A stretch of 64,000 bases of DNA, from positions 124,001 to 188,000 of the forward strand of contig NZ_JAEQ01000005.1 in NCBI RefSeq assembly GCF_000518985.1, in the 5' to 3' direction. Positions 1 to 7,806 of this stretch are shown piece by piece (the first letter of the stretch is position 1; every line of letters begins with the position of its first letter). The notes below the pieces were generated by a model. That model was not told the DNA's origin. It did not search any database and saw only the letters and a program-made list of their open reading frames with translations. The stretch is from Chelativorans sp. J32. GTDB lineage: Bacteria > Pseudomonadota > Alphaproteobacteria > Rhizobiales > Rhizobiaceae. Position numbers and translations under genes: made by a program.

Positions 1-44
1 CCGCCGCCAGCAATGTGGGCTTTCGGATGGCCTACGATCCTTGA
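1..44 (+). CDS. C-terminal tail of a probable formylglycine-generating enzyme (SUMF1/FGE-sulfatase) family protein, partial
   Basis: Only the last 14 codons lie in the window, frame 3, ending at TGA 42-44. They read AASNVGFRMAYDP. The string ASN-(V/I/L)-GFR close to the stop is the typical end of SUMF1/FGE-sulfatase family domains, which include enzymes that convert a sulfatase cysteine to formylglycine and many proteins of unknown role. The reading is inferred from that short motif alone, so family membership is likely but not certain and enzyme activity cannot be judged. The gene would converge on the DUF3606 gene just downstream. Confidence 0.45.
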   Translation, partial: AASNVGFRMAYDP

Positions 45-84
45 AGCCTGCCTGCTCCGCCTTGACGCGTGGAGGCCAGCGCCA

Positions 85-276
85 TCAACCCTCGCGCTTC
101 AGCTTCTGTATTTCTCGTTCGAGAAGGGGCTGATCGTCGCCGCAGCGTTCCCACAGATCGCGCGCCTGCTCCAGCGAGATGCCGTAACGTTCCGCCAAGT
201 GCCGGATATCTGGGTTTTCGCCGCCCGATACCCGCGCGCGTTCCTCAGGACTGGTAAAGGTTTTGTCGTCACCCAT
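85..276 (-). CDS. DUF3606 small protein
   Basis: A 63-residue soluble acidic/basic protein of unknown function. The pattern DDKTFTSPEERARV at the N-terminus followed by an NPDIRHLAERYGIS-type segment and a predicted helix-turn-helix-like stretch (about residues 25-55) matches DUF3606, a small family common in Rhizobiales. I chose the ATG at 276 rather than the in-frame ATG at 297 because AAGGAGA lies 6-8 bases upstream of 276. It has no obvious operon partner; the gene on the left ends at 44 on the other strand. Nothing in the sequence shows what it binds. Confidence 0.7.
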   Translation of the reverse strand: MGDDKTFTSPEERARVSGGENPDIRHLAERYGISLEQARDLWERCGDDQPLLEREIQKLKREG

Positions 277-551
277 AGCCGTCTCCTTTTTCGGCAAACT
301 GCCGGAAATCGCGACGGTTCCGGATGACGGCAGTTAAACCAGAGAGCCTCGGATTCGATGTGATGCGGCAGCTACAGCTTCGGCCCGACACCGGAATCGG
401 TTTCCGGAAGCCACTAATGCGTGGATTCAACAACTTACAGGCGTCCTTTTGTGCCGCACGGCGCTTAAAAAGGGGGCATCTGCTGGTAAGCTCGGCTTAG
501 GAATGGCGGCTTACGCTCAGGGCTCTTTGATCCGCACGAGGAAGTGGTTCT

Positions 552-1121
552 ATGTCGGACAGTCATCGATCTTCATCGATACCATTCGTTCTGGCCATAA
601 CAGGCCTGTTCTGTGCAGCTCCCGCATTCGCGCAGTCTCGAGAGGCTACGGAACAGGCCTTCGACGCGGTCGACCGCGTTCTTGCGCGCAAGGACCTCAA
701 CAATATCCCCGATTACAAGGATGACCGGAGCACGTCAGAGGCGCTGATCGAATCCTTCTACAATGCGATCAACAGAGGGGAGTTCTCGCGCGCTTTCAGC
801 TACTATTCCGATGGCAACCAGCCGGATTTCGGAACTTGGGTTGGCGGTTATGAGAACACGAAGGCCATCAAGCTGGTGACAGGACCGGCCGAAGGAGACC
901 CGGGCGCCGGAGTGCTTTATTGGCACCAGCCGGTCGCCATCGAGGCGGAAACCTATGATGGGAAGAAGGAGGTCTTCGGTGGCTGCTACGAGATTTCCAT
1001 GGCAGCTCCGCTCAATCAGGAGGCGCCTCCTTTCCGCCCAATGTCGATCTCCAGCGGTTCGCTGAAGAAATCTACGAAGAAGCTCGAGGAGAGCGTACCG
1101 GAAAGCTGCATGCCGGACTGA
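552..1121 (+). CDS. secreted protein of unknown function
   Basis: This 189-residue protein begins with a clear Sec signal peptide: SSIPFVLAITGLFCAAPAFA with predicted cleavage after about residue 27 (AFA-Q). The mature part starts with a charged helical segment and continues with an alpha/beta region rich in G, Y and W (about residues 75-160), with two cysteines (in GGCYE and near the C-terminus, ESCMPD) that could form a disulfide. The ATG has GAGGAAG about 8 bases upstream. I do not recognise a named family. It converges with the copper-storage gene; no operon partner is visible. A periplasmic location is inferred from the signal peptide. Confidence 0.75.
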   Translation: MSDSHRSSSIPFVLAITGLFCAAPAFAQSREATEQAFDAVDRVLARKDLNNIPDYKDDRSTSEALIESFYNAINRGEFSRAFSYYSDGNQPDFGTWVGGYENTKAIKLVTGPAEGDPGAGVLYWHQPVAIEAETYDGKKEVFGGCYEISMAAPLNQEAPPFRPMSISSGSLKKSTKKLEESVPESCMPD

Positions 1122-1157
1122 TGCCCGGCATTTGGTAAAGCTCGTTGCACGAGATGG

Positions 1158-1559
1158 TCAGTGCACGTCGGCGATCGCTTCACGGCAGGCCTGCGCGCAA
1201 CTGAGGCAGACCTCGGCACAGATTCGGCAATGCTCGTGATGATCCGCATGCTTGCGGCACTCGTCCGCGCAGGTGCGGCAGGCCTGCTCGCAAACCTGGA
1301 TCATTGCCCTCAGCACATCCGCATTCCGGCCCGTGCGGCGGGAGGCGAGCGCGCCGGTGGCCGTGCAGACATCCGCACAATCCAGGTCGAGCCGGATGCA
1401 CTGCTTCAGCATGTCGACCGACGATTCGGCCAGGCAGGCATCCGCACATGCCGTGCAGGTCTGGGCGCAATTATAGCATTCCTCGATGCAACGCAGCAGC
1501 CTGTCGGCCATGCCGCCTTGGACGTCCGGATGGGCGCTGATCATTTCCTGAACATGCAT
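1158..1559 (-). CDS. four-helix-bundle copper storage protein, cytosolic Csp3 type
   Basis: A 133-residue protein with 18 cysteines, mostly as CxxC and CxxxC steps along amphipathic helices (for example CIEECYNC, CTACADAC, CEQACRTCADEC, CRICAEVCLSCAQAC) plus a His-rich turn HADHHEHC. This is the signature of DUF326/Csp proteins, tetrameric four-helix bundles whose cores bind many Cu(I) ions. There is no signal peptide, which places it with the cytosolic Csp3 branch rather than the exported Csp1 branch. The longer open frame starts at 1787, but the ATG at 1559 is preceded by AAGGAGA at a good distance and the sequence upstream is not family-like. Its 5' region carries a perfect inverted repeat (1622-1650) that may be an operator. 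Role in copper buffering is by family. Confidence 0.9.
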   Translation of the reverse strand: MHVQEMISAHPDVQGGMADRLLRCIEECYNCAQTCTACADACLAESSVDMLKQCIRLDLDCADVCTATGALASRRTGRNADVLRAMIQVCEQACRTCADECRKHADHHEHCRICAEVCLSCAQACREAIADVH

Positions 1560-1621
1560 TGGGTCTTCTCCTTGGTCCTTCCTGCGCCGTTTTCCAATCT
1601 CGCGCTTACGTCTTTGTTCCC

Positions 1622-1650
1622 GGCAAGCTTCAACCAAATGACCGCTTGCC
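1622..1650. promoter_or_regulatory. inverted repeat upstream of the copper-storage gene, possible operator
   Basis: GGCAAGC at 1622-1628 and GCTTGCC at 1644-1650 form perfect 7-base arms separated by 15 bases, so their centres are 22 bases or about two helical turns apart. The repeat sits 63-91 bases upstream of the copper-storage start codon, between it and the divergent tctC gene. A dimeric or tetrameric regulator could bind here; which gene it would control, and whether a copper sensor is involved, is inference. Confidence 0.35.
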
Positions 1651-1801
1651 AATCGGCGGAGGTCTGGGCTACCGCAGTAGATGCGGGGGCGGTCGCCTGT
1701 GGCGGCATTCCCTGCTATTGTCCTGATGATTGAGAGAGACAAGGACCGGGTAGCATTCGCACCGGCCTCGTAGACCAAGCGAGACAAAGGGAGGATTTCC
1801 C

Positions 1802-2746
1802 GTGAAACAGTTTGTTCTGGGAACCGTTATCGCCGGCGTGCTGGCTCTGCCCGCCTATGCCGCAGACTACAGGATCATGGCGCCGGCAGCGCCGGGCGGC
1901 GGCTGGGACCAGACAGCGCGCGCGATGCAGACGGCGCTGCAGGACGAAAAAATCTCAAACAGCGTGCAGGTGGTGAATGTGCCTGGCGCTGGCGGCACCA
2001 TCGGCCTTGCTCAGTTCGTAAATCAAGCCAAGGGCGACCCCTCGCAGCTCATTGTCGGCGGCTATGTGATGGTCGGTGCTATCCTGACAAACAGTTCTCC
2101 GGTTACGCTTGAGCAGGTCACGCCCATTGCTCGCCTGACCGGTGAATATGAGGTGATCGTGGTGCCCGCCAATTCGGACATCCAGGACATGGCAGGCCTG
2201 GTGGAGAAGCTGAAGGCGGATCCGGGCGCCGTCTCCTGGGGCGGCGGCTCTGCCGGCGGCACCGATCATATCACCGCCGGCCTGGTCGCGAAGGCGATCG
2301 GCGTCGACCCCACCAAGGTCAATTACATTGCCTTCTCCGGCGGTGGCGAGGCCTTGGCCGCCATCCTCGGCGGGCAGGTCACGGTAGGAATTTCCGGCTA
2401 TGGCGAGTTCGAATCGCAGATCCAGGCCGGCCAGTTGCGCCTGATCGGCGTCTCGAGCGAGGAGCGGGTGGAAGGCATCGACGCCCCCACCTTCAAGGAA
2501 TCCGGCGTGGACGTTGCCATTCAGAACTGGCGCATGGTCGCAGCAGCTCCTGACCTGACGCAAGAGCAGACGGCTGCCATCACCGCCGATATCGAGAAGA
2601 TGGTGAACTCGCCCAGCTGGCAGAAAATCCTCCAAGACAAGGGCTGGGCGAACACCTATCTGGCAGGCGACGCGTTCAAGGCGGAACTGCAGAAAGACAT
2701 CGATTCCACCCAAGCAATCTTGAAAGAGATCGGCCTGGTAAAATGA
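1802..2746 (+). CDS. tctC: tripartite tricarboxylate transporter substrate-binding protein (TctC/Bug family)
   Basis: Periplasmic receptor of a TTT (TctABC) secondary transporter. The 314-residue protein has a signal peptide ([12 protein letters not shown], cleavage near residue 20) followed by [19 protein letters not shown], the typical first binding loop of Bug proteins, which hold a carboxylate through loops and water. GTG start at 1802 with GGGAGGAT just upstream. Its stop overlaps the tctB start by four bases, and the order C-B-A is the standard arrangement. The ligand (citrate, tartrate, malonate, an aromatic acid or other) cannot be read from sequence. No TctDE-type two-component regulator is next to it. 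Confidence 0.92.
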   Translation: MKQFVLGTVIAGVLALPAYAADYRIMAPAAPGGGWDQTARAMQTALQDEKISNSVQVVNVPGAGGTIGLAQFVNQAKGDPSQLIVGGYVMVGAILTNSSPVTLEQVTPIARLTGEYEVIVVPANSDIQDMAGLVEKLKADPGAVSWGGGSAGGTDHITAGLVAKAIGVDPTKVNYIAFSGGGEALAAILGGQVTVGISGYGEFESQIQAGQLRLIGVSSEERVEGIDAPTFKESGVDVAIQNWRMVAAAPDLTQEQTAAITADIEKMVNSPSWQKILQDKGWANTYLAGDAFKAELQKDIDSTQAILKEIGLVK

Positions 2747-3228
2747 GCCTGGGGCGCGGATCCGGCGCAGGGCGCCGCCCGGATTGGGCGGCGCTCGTCA
2801 TTGCGGTGATGCTCGCCTTTGCGGCTGGTGTGATCGCGTGGAGCACTGGTGGCGGTGCCATTGGAGGCGGTTACGCGCGCATCGGCCCGACCACCTTCCC
2901 CTATGTCATAGCAACGGGGCTTTTCGTCCTCGCGATCTGGACGGCGATCGCCGCTTGGCGCGGCGACTTTCCGGAGCGTGAGCCACAGCAGCTGGGCCCG
3001 CTTGCCTGGATTGTCGGAGGCTTGGTGGCGCAGATGCTTCTTCTGAAGACCGCCGGGTTCTCGATCGCCACGGGCCTGCTCTTCGCGGCCACGGCGCGGG
3101 GACTGGGTCGCGGCCCGCTCTGGCTGACGGTGCCCGTCGGCATCGTGCTTGCCTTGGTGGTCTGGCTCATCTTCGCAAAGCTCCTGCAGCTGTCCCTTCC
3201 GGCGGGACCGCTCGAACGCCTGTTCTGA
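2743..3228 (+). CDS. tctB: tripartite tricarboxylate transporter small membrane subunit TctB
   Basis: A 161-residue integral membrane protein with four predicted transmembrane helices (about residues 15-35, 50-68, 84-102 and 118-140 onward). The region [19 protein letters not shown] is characteristic of TctB (DUF1468), in which helix 1 is followed by a conserved G-P-x-FP motif. Start ATG overlaps the tctC stop (ATGA), so translation is probably coupled. TctB is the poorly conserved small subunit that associates with TctA; it has no known catalytic residues. Confidence 0.9.
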   Translation: MSLGRGSGAGRRPDWAALVIAVMLAFAAGVIAWSTGGGAIGGGYARIGPTTFPYVIATGLFVLAIWTAIAAWRGDFPEREPQQLGPLAWIVGGLVAQMLLLKTAGFSIATGLLFAATARGLGRGPLWLTVPVGIVLALVVWLIFAKLLQLSLPAGPLERLF

Positions 3229-3244
3229 CCTCGGACAAAAACCG

Positions 3245-4762
3245 ATGGATACATTCGCCCTCCTCGCCCAGGGATTACTGACCGCCATTGAGCCGACCAA
3301 TCTGCTCTATGCCCTTATTGGTGTGACGCTCGGCACGGCGGTCGGGGTTTTGCCGGGGATCGGCCCGGCGCTTACCGTCGCGCTGCTCCTTCCAGTCACC
3401 TATAAGCTCGACCCCGCCGGCTCGCTAATCATGTTCGCCGGCATCTACTATGGCGGCATGTACGGCGGATCCACCACCTCGATCCTGCTCAACACGCCTG
3501 GCGAAAGCGCTTCCATCGTCACCGCGCTGGAAGGCAACAAGATGGCGCGGGCCGGGCGCGGTGGACCCGCGCTTGCCACCGCTGCTATCGGCTCCTTCAT
3601 CGCCGGCCTGATCGCCACGATCGGACTCGCCTTCGTGGCGCCATGGATCGTGAGCATCGCACTTTCTTTCGGGCCGGCTGAATATTTTGCCCTGATGGTG
3701 CTCGCCTTCATGACGGTCTCCGCGGCCTTCGGTGAATCGACGCTACGGGGACTGACCGCTCTCTTCATCGGCCTGACGCTCGGTCTGATCGGCATTGATC
3801 TGCAGACCGGGCAGGCACGTCTTGCCTTCGGCATCCCGGACCTGCTCGACGGCATTGAGGTGACGACCCTTGCCGTCGCCCTCTTCGCGGTGGGCGAGGC
3901 TCTGACCGTCGCCTCATCCCGGACCGCGGCCGGCCAAACCATCGTGCCGGTCAAGGGATCGGTGTGGATGAACCGCGAGGATTGGGCGCGCTCCTGGAAA
4001 CCCTGGCTGCGTGGAACGGCCGTCGGCTTCCCGATTGGAGCCATGCCCGCCGGCGGCGCGGAGATCGGCACCTTCCTTTCCTATTCGATGGAAAAGCAGC
4101 TGGCCAAGAAGCCCGAGGAGTTCGGCCATGGAGCGATCGAGGGCGTTGCAGGACCAGAAGCCGCAAACAATGCCTCCGCTGCCGGAACCTTGGTGCCGCT
4201 GCTGACACTGGGGCTTCCCACCACGGCTACCGCCGCCATCATGCTTGCGGGATTCCAGCAATTCGGCTTGCAACCGGGCCCGCTGCTCTTCGCCAACAAC
4301 CCGCAGCTCGTCTGGGGATTGATCGCCAGCTTGCTGGTCGCGAATTTCATGCTGCTTGTCCTGAACCTGCCGCTGATCGGTCTCTGGGTGCGGCTTCTCG
4401 CCATTCCCGCGCCCTGGCTCTATGCAGGCATTCTCGTATTCGCGACCTTGGGCACGATCGGGGCCAACCCCTCGCCCTTCGAGCTTGGCATGCTCCTGGT
4501 GTTCGGGCTGCTTGGCTATGTCCTCCGACGCTTCGGCTATCCGATCGCGCCGGTGGTGGTCGGGCTGATCCTCGGGCCGCTGGCCGAACAGCAATTGCGC
4601 CGGGCGCTCGCGATCAGCCAGGGCGACCCCTCGATCCTCGTCGGCTCGCCGATAGCCATCGTTTTGCTCCTCCTCGCGCTCGCAGCCGTGGTGATCCCGC
4701 TTATTCTCCGGGCGCGCGGCAAGGGCCAGGCACTCGCGCAGCTCGGCGCGAGCGAGGATTGA
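3245..4762 (+). CDS. tctA: tripartite tricarboxylate transporter large permease TctA
   Basis: A 505-residue polytopic permease, the usual size for TctA, with about 11-12 hydrophobic segments. The first part contains [17 protein letters not shown] and the family signature region with [20 protein letters not shown] (near residues 75-95); a second GIGP-like, glycine-rich repeat is [19 protein letters not shown]. Start chosen at ATG 3245, 17 bases after tctB; the open frame extends upstream to 3149 but overlaps tctB and is not family-like. Couples cation gradient to uptake of substrate delivered by TctC. Two bases separate its stop from nudC, which suggests co-transcription. Confidence 0.93.
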   Translation: MDTFALLAQGLLTAIEPTNLLYALIGVTLGTAVGVLPGIGPALTVALLLPVTYKLDPAGSLIMFAGIYYGGMYGGSTTSILLNTPGESASIVTALEGNKMARAGRGGPALATAAIGSFIAGLIATIGLAFVAPWIVSIALSFGPAEYFALMVLAFMTVSAAFGESTLRGLTALFIGLTLGLIGIDLQTGQARLAFGIPDLLDGIEVTTLAVALFAVGEALTVASSRTAAGQTIVPVKGSVWMNREDWARSWKPWLRGTAVGFPIGAMPAGGAEIGTFLSYSMEKQLAKKPEEFGHGAIEGVAGPEAANNASAAGTLVPLLTLGLPTTATAAIMLAGFQQFGLQPGPLLFANNPQLVWGLIASLLVANFMLLVLNLPLIGLWVRLLAIPAPWLYAGILVFATLGTIGANPSPFELGMLLVFGLLGYVLRRFGYPIAPVVVGLILGPLAEQQLRRALAISQGDPSILVGSPIAIVLLLLALAAVVIPLILRARGKGQALAQLGASED

Positions 4763-4764
4763 GG

Positions 4765-5736
4765 ATGAGATCCTTGTTCGAGGAGATGGCCGGCGAAGCA
4801 AGCAGGCTTACCGCCTTTGCGGGCAACACGCTCGACCGGCGATCCGAGCAACGGCCGGAGGGATGTCTCGAGGAAGCGCTTGCCGACCCGCGCGCGGCTT
4901 TTTACGCGAGCGCGGAAGGCCGTCTGCTGATCAAGTTCGAAGCGGACAAGGCCCAGCCCCTCTTCACGTTGAGCGAGCTGCAGTCGCTCGAACCAGAACC
5001 CGCAGCGGCCATTCTCCTCGGCTATAGAAGAACGGGCGAGCCGCGCCTGATGATGCCGCTGAAGGCCACCGTTGAAGCAGTGCCGGCCGCGATCAAGGCG
5101 CTCGATTACCGCTCGGTCTACCAGCAGCATCTCCTCCCGCCCGAGGAGCTCGGCGAAGTGGCGCAAGGAGCGAGCCTGCTTGCCTGGAACCGATCCGCTC
5201 TTCATTGCGGCTTCTGCGGTGGCGAAACGGATGCCAAGGGCGGCGGGTACCGTCGCGCTTGCGCAAACTGCGCGAAGGAGTTCTTCCCGCGTACGGACCC
5301 CGTGGTCATCATGCTCACGGTAGACGAAAAGAGCGACCGGTGCCTGCTCGGACGCAGCCCCCATTTCCGGCCGGGCATGTTCTCCTGCCTTGCAGGCTTC
5401 CTGGAGCCGGGCGAGACGATCGAGGATGCGGTTCGCCGCGAGACCTTGGAGGAGTCGGGCATCAGGCTTGGTCGTGTGCGTTACCATGCAAGCCAGCCCT
5501 GGCCTTTTCCGCATACCCTGATGATCGGCTGCTACGGCGAAGCCCTTTCGGAGGAGATCCGGTTCGACAGTTCCGAGCTCGACGATTGCCGCTGGTTTTC
5601 GCGCTCGGAGATCCGCGAGATGCTTTCACGCCCCGCGGAGGAAGGCCCGTCTGTTCCGCCGGAAGGCAGCATCGCGCACCGCCTTATTTCGGATTGGGCA
5701 GGCGAGCGCCTTCACAGCGACGCGTTCGGCGCTTAG
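4765..5736 (+). CDS. nudC: NAD+ / NADH diphosphatase NudC
   Basis: A 323-residue Nudix hydrolase that cleaves NADH to NMNH and AMP and, in enterobacteria, removes NAD caps from RNA. Visible features in order: an N-terminal non-catalytic domain; a four-cysteine zinc site at about residues 148, 151, 166 and 169; the Nudix box GFLEPGETIEDAVRRETLEE at about 211-230 with the REx2EE metal-binding acids; and the NudC-specific SQPWPFP motif at 243-249. Start ATG 4765 is two bases after tctA; the open frame runs back into tctA in another phase and is not real there. The preceding transporter gives no functional link; shared transcription only is inferred. Confidence 0.95.
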   Translation: MRSLFEEMAGEASRLTAFAGNTLDRRSEQRPEGCLEEALADPRAAFYASAEGRLLIKFEADKAQPLFTLSELQSLEPEPAAAILLGYRRTGEPRLMMPLKATVEAVPAAIKALDYRSVYQQHLLPPEELGEVAQGASLLAWNRSALHCGFCGGETDAKGGGYRRACANCAKEFFPRTDPVVIMLTVDEKSDRCLLGRSPHFRPGMFSCLAGFLEPGETIEDAVRRETLEESGIRLGRVRYHASQPWPFPHTLMIGCYGEALSEEIRFDSSELDDCRWFSRSEIREMLSRPAEEGPSVPPEGSIAHRLISDWAGERLHSDAFGA

Positions 5737-5745
5737 TTCTCAGCC

Positions 5746-6783
5746 ATGGCTCAGAAAAAAGCGCATGAAGTCGACGGCTGGCTGGCACGGCCGGATCCAA
5801 ATATAGCCGTGGTGCTCCTTTATGGCCCGGATCGCGGCCTCGTATCGGAGCGCGCACGGCTCTTCGCCCAGAAGAGCGGGTTGCCGCTCGATGATCCCTT
5901 CTCGGTGATCAAGATCGACGCAGCCGAAGCGGATCAGCCCGGGCGTCTGCTGGACGAGGCGCGCACTGTACCGATGTTTGCGGATCGCCGGCTGGTCTGG
6001 GTTCGCGGCGTCGGCAGCCAGAGCGCGATCACAGCCGACATTGCGGCGCTGGTGGAGGAGCCGCCGACGGACTCGCTGGTGCTGATCGAAGCGGGCGACC
6101 TGAAGAAAAATGCCGCCTTGCGCACCACGGTGGAGCGTGGTGGTCGGGCGATTGCCCTTCCATGCTACAGCGACGACGCGCGCAGCATCGATGCCGTGAT
6201 CGATGACGTGCTCTCGAAGGCGAAACTGACGATCTCCCTCGACGCCCGGCATCTGCTCAAGTCCAATCTCGGCGGCGACCGGCTCGCCACCCGTGGCGAG
6301 CTCGAAAAGCTTTCGCTTTATTGCGCCGGCTCGGGCGAAGTGACCGCTGACGACATACGAGCGCTTATCGGCGATGTCTCCGGTATCAGCACGGACGAGG
6401 CGGTCGATGCCGTCATGACGGGCCGGATCGCCGATTTCGACAATCTGTTCTCCCGCCACCTGGCCGGCGGAAATCCAGCCTTCCTCATACTTTCCGCAGC
6501 CTTGCGGCACGTGCAGGCGCTCCAGCTCATGCGTGAGCAGGTGGAAGCACAGGGAAAGTCGCCAGCGGCTGCGGTGGCTTCCGCCCGCCCTCCCGTTTTC
6601 TTCGCTCGGCGTTCTGCTGTCGAGCAAACGGTCCAGCGCTGGAACCAAACGATGCTCCAGGGGGCGGCGGAGCGGCTGCAGGGAGCGATTCTCAAATCGC
6701 GGCAGCATCCGGCCGTGGCCGAGTCCATCAGCCGGCAGGCGCTTCTCGCTCTCGCAATCGAGGGCGCGCGTGCAAAGCGATGA
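5746..6783 (+). CDS. holA: DNA polymerase III delta subunit (clamp loader)
   Basis: 345 residues, normal length for HolA. The N-terminal AAA-like domain begins AVVLLYGPDRGLVSERARL, which is the degenerate P-loop of delta (no GKT lysine/threonine, as expected because delta does not hydrolyse ATP), and the middle region has LKKNAALRTTVER and GVSTDEAVDAV-like segments (here GISTDEAVDAVMTG). Delta opens the beta clamp during loading. It lies 9 bases after nudC and its stop codon abuts the stop of the convergent LysR gene with no base between. In many Rhizobiales holA sits with leuS-lptE-parB; that context is absent here. Confidence 0.93.
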   Translation: MAQKKAHEVDGWLARPDPNIAVVLLYGPDRGLVSERARLFAQKSGLPLDDPFSVIKIDAAEADQPGRLLDEARTVPMFADRRLVWVRGVGSQSAITADIAALVEEPPTDSLVLIEAGDLKKNAALRTTVERGGRAIALPCYSDDARSIDAVIDDVLSKAKLTISLDARHLLKSNLGGDRLATRGELEKLSLYCAGSGEVTADDIRALIGDVSGISTDEAVDAVMTGRIADFDNLFSRHLAGGNPAFLILSAALRHVQALQLMREQVEAQGKSPAAAVASARPPVFFARRSAVEQTVQRWNQTMLQGAAERLQGAILKSRQHPAVAESISRQALLALAIEGARAKR

Positions 6784-7665
6784 TCAGGCGAAGATCCTGC
6801 GTTCCTGCGCCACGATTTCGGCGATGAAGGCAGCGGCCACCTGAATCTGCCGGGTTAACCTCATGGATTCGTGATAGACGATCCAGTAGCTGCGATGGAT
6901 CGGTCGAGCGAAAGGCACTGCGACCAGACCGTCCATGCCTCGTGCAATGAAGCTGTGCAGGATCCCGATTCCCGCACCGGCGCGTACTGCTTCCACTTGG
7001 CCCATGGCGGAGGAAACCGCGAACGCGGCATTCCAGTGTTCGGAAATTTCTGCCGCATAGTCGAGGGTCGGGCTGAAGACGAGATCCGGAACGTAACCAA
7101 CGAGTCGATGCCGGCCCAGAGCCGCCGCGTCCTCTGGCAGGCCATGCTCGGCGACGTAAGCTCTCGAGGCGAAAAGTCCGAGCGAATAGTCGATCAGCTT
7201 GGCAGCAACAAGCCGCCCTTCCGTCGGCCGGTCGACCGTGATGGCGATGTCCGCCTCCCGCCGCGAGAGCGAAAGGGAACGCGGCACCGGCACGAGTTGG
7301 ATCGACAGGCCCGGATGGCGCTCGTTCAGTCGCCACAGCCTGGGCGCGAGGAAAGCCACGCCGAAACCATCGGGCGCTCCTACGCGCACCGTCCCCGAAA
7401 TGTCCTCTCCCTCACCGGCGATCTCGGCACGCGCGGAAATCACATCCGCTTCCATGCGTTCTGCCACCGCCAGCAGACGCTCGCCGGCGAGCGTCAATTC
7501 GCTGCCGGTGGTGAGCCTCCGGAAGAGCTTGGCGCCAGCCTCCTGTTCAAGAGAAGCAACGCGCCGGGAGACGGTGGCGTGGTTGAGGCCAAGCCGCTTG
7601 GCTGCGCCAAGTATCTGTCCGGCGCGCGCAACGGCGAGAAAAATACGGATATCGTCCCAGTTCAT
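6784..7665 (-). CDS. LysR-family transcriptional regulator
   Basis: A 293-residue LysR protein. The winged helix-turn-helix occupies about residues 1-60 (MNWDDIRIFLAVARAG, then LGLNHATVSRRVASLEQ), followed by a linker helix and the two-lobed effector domain (about 90-290). The spelling NWDDIRIFLAVA and NHATVSRRV belongs to the alphaproteobacterial subgroup often found beside aldehyde dehydrogenases. It is divergent from mmsA with 141 bases between the start codons, so mmsA is the probable target and the gene is probably autoregulated. The effector is unknown, with methylmalonate or malonate semialdehyde or an upstream catabolite as guesses from context. Confidence 0.9.
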   Translation of the reverse strand: MNWDDIRIFLAVARAGQILGAAKRLGLNHATVSRRVASLEQEAGAKLFRRLTTGSELTLAGERLLAVAERMEADVISARAEIAGEGEDISGTVRVGAPDGFGVAFLAPRLWRLNERHPGLSIQLVPVPRSLSLSRREADIAITVDRPTEGRLVAAKLIDYSLGLFASRAYVAEHGLPEDAAALGRHRLVGYVPDLVFSPTLDYAAEISEHWNAAFAVSSAMGQVEAVRAGAGIGILHSFIARGMDGLVAVPFARPIHRSYWIVYHESMRLTRQIQVAAAFIAEIVAQERRIFA

Positions 7666-7806
7666 GGACAGCGCCTAAGTTATTTTGCGCACGCATCTTC
7701 GTAACAGTGCTTCAATTTTCGCACAACCGATTCGATTTTCCTCGCGTTGCAATCGCCCGTCCAAAGCGGGACAATCCCTCAACAGCCAATCTAGGGAGAG
7801 ACTCTC

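Noticed and set aside
1161-1733. 190-codon open frame on the plus strand opposite the copper-storage gene
   Set aside because: The minus frame has a ribosome site at 1559 and a regular CxxC pattern that cannot arise by chance; the plus frame has neither.
3964-4764. extension of the nudC frame upstream through tctA
   Set aside because: It overlaps the tctA gene in another phase. NudC homology begins at the ATG 4765.
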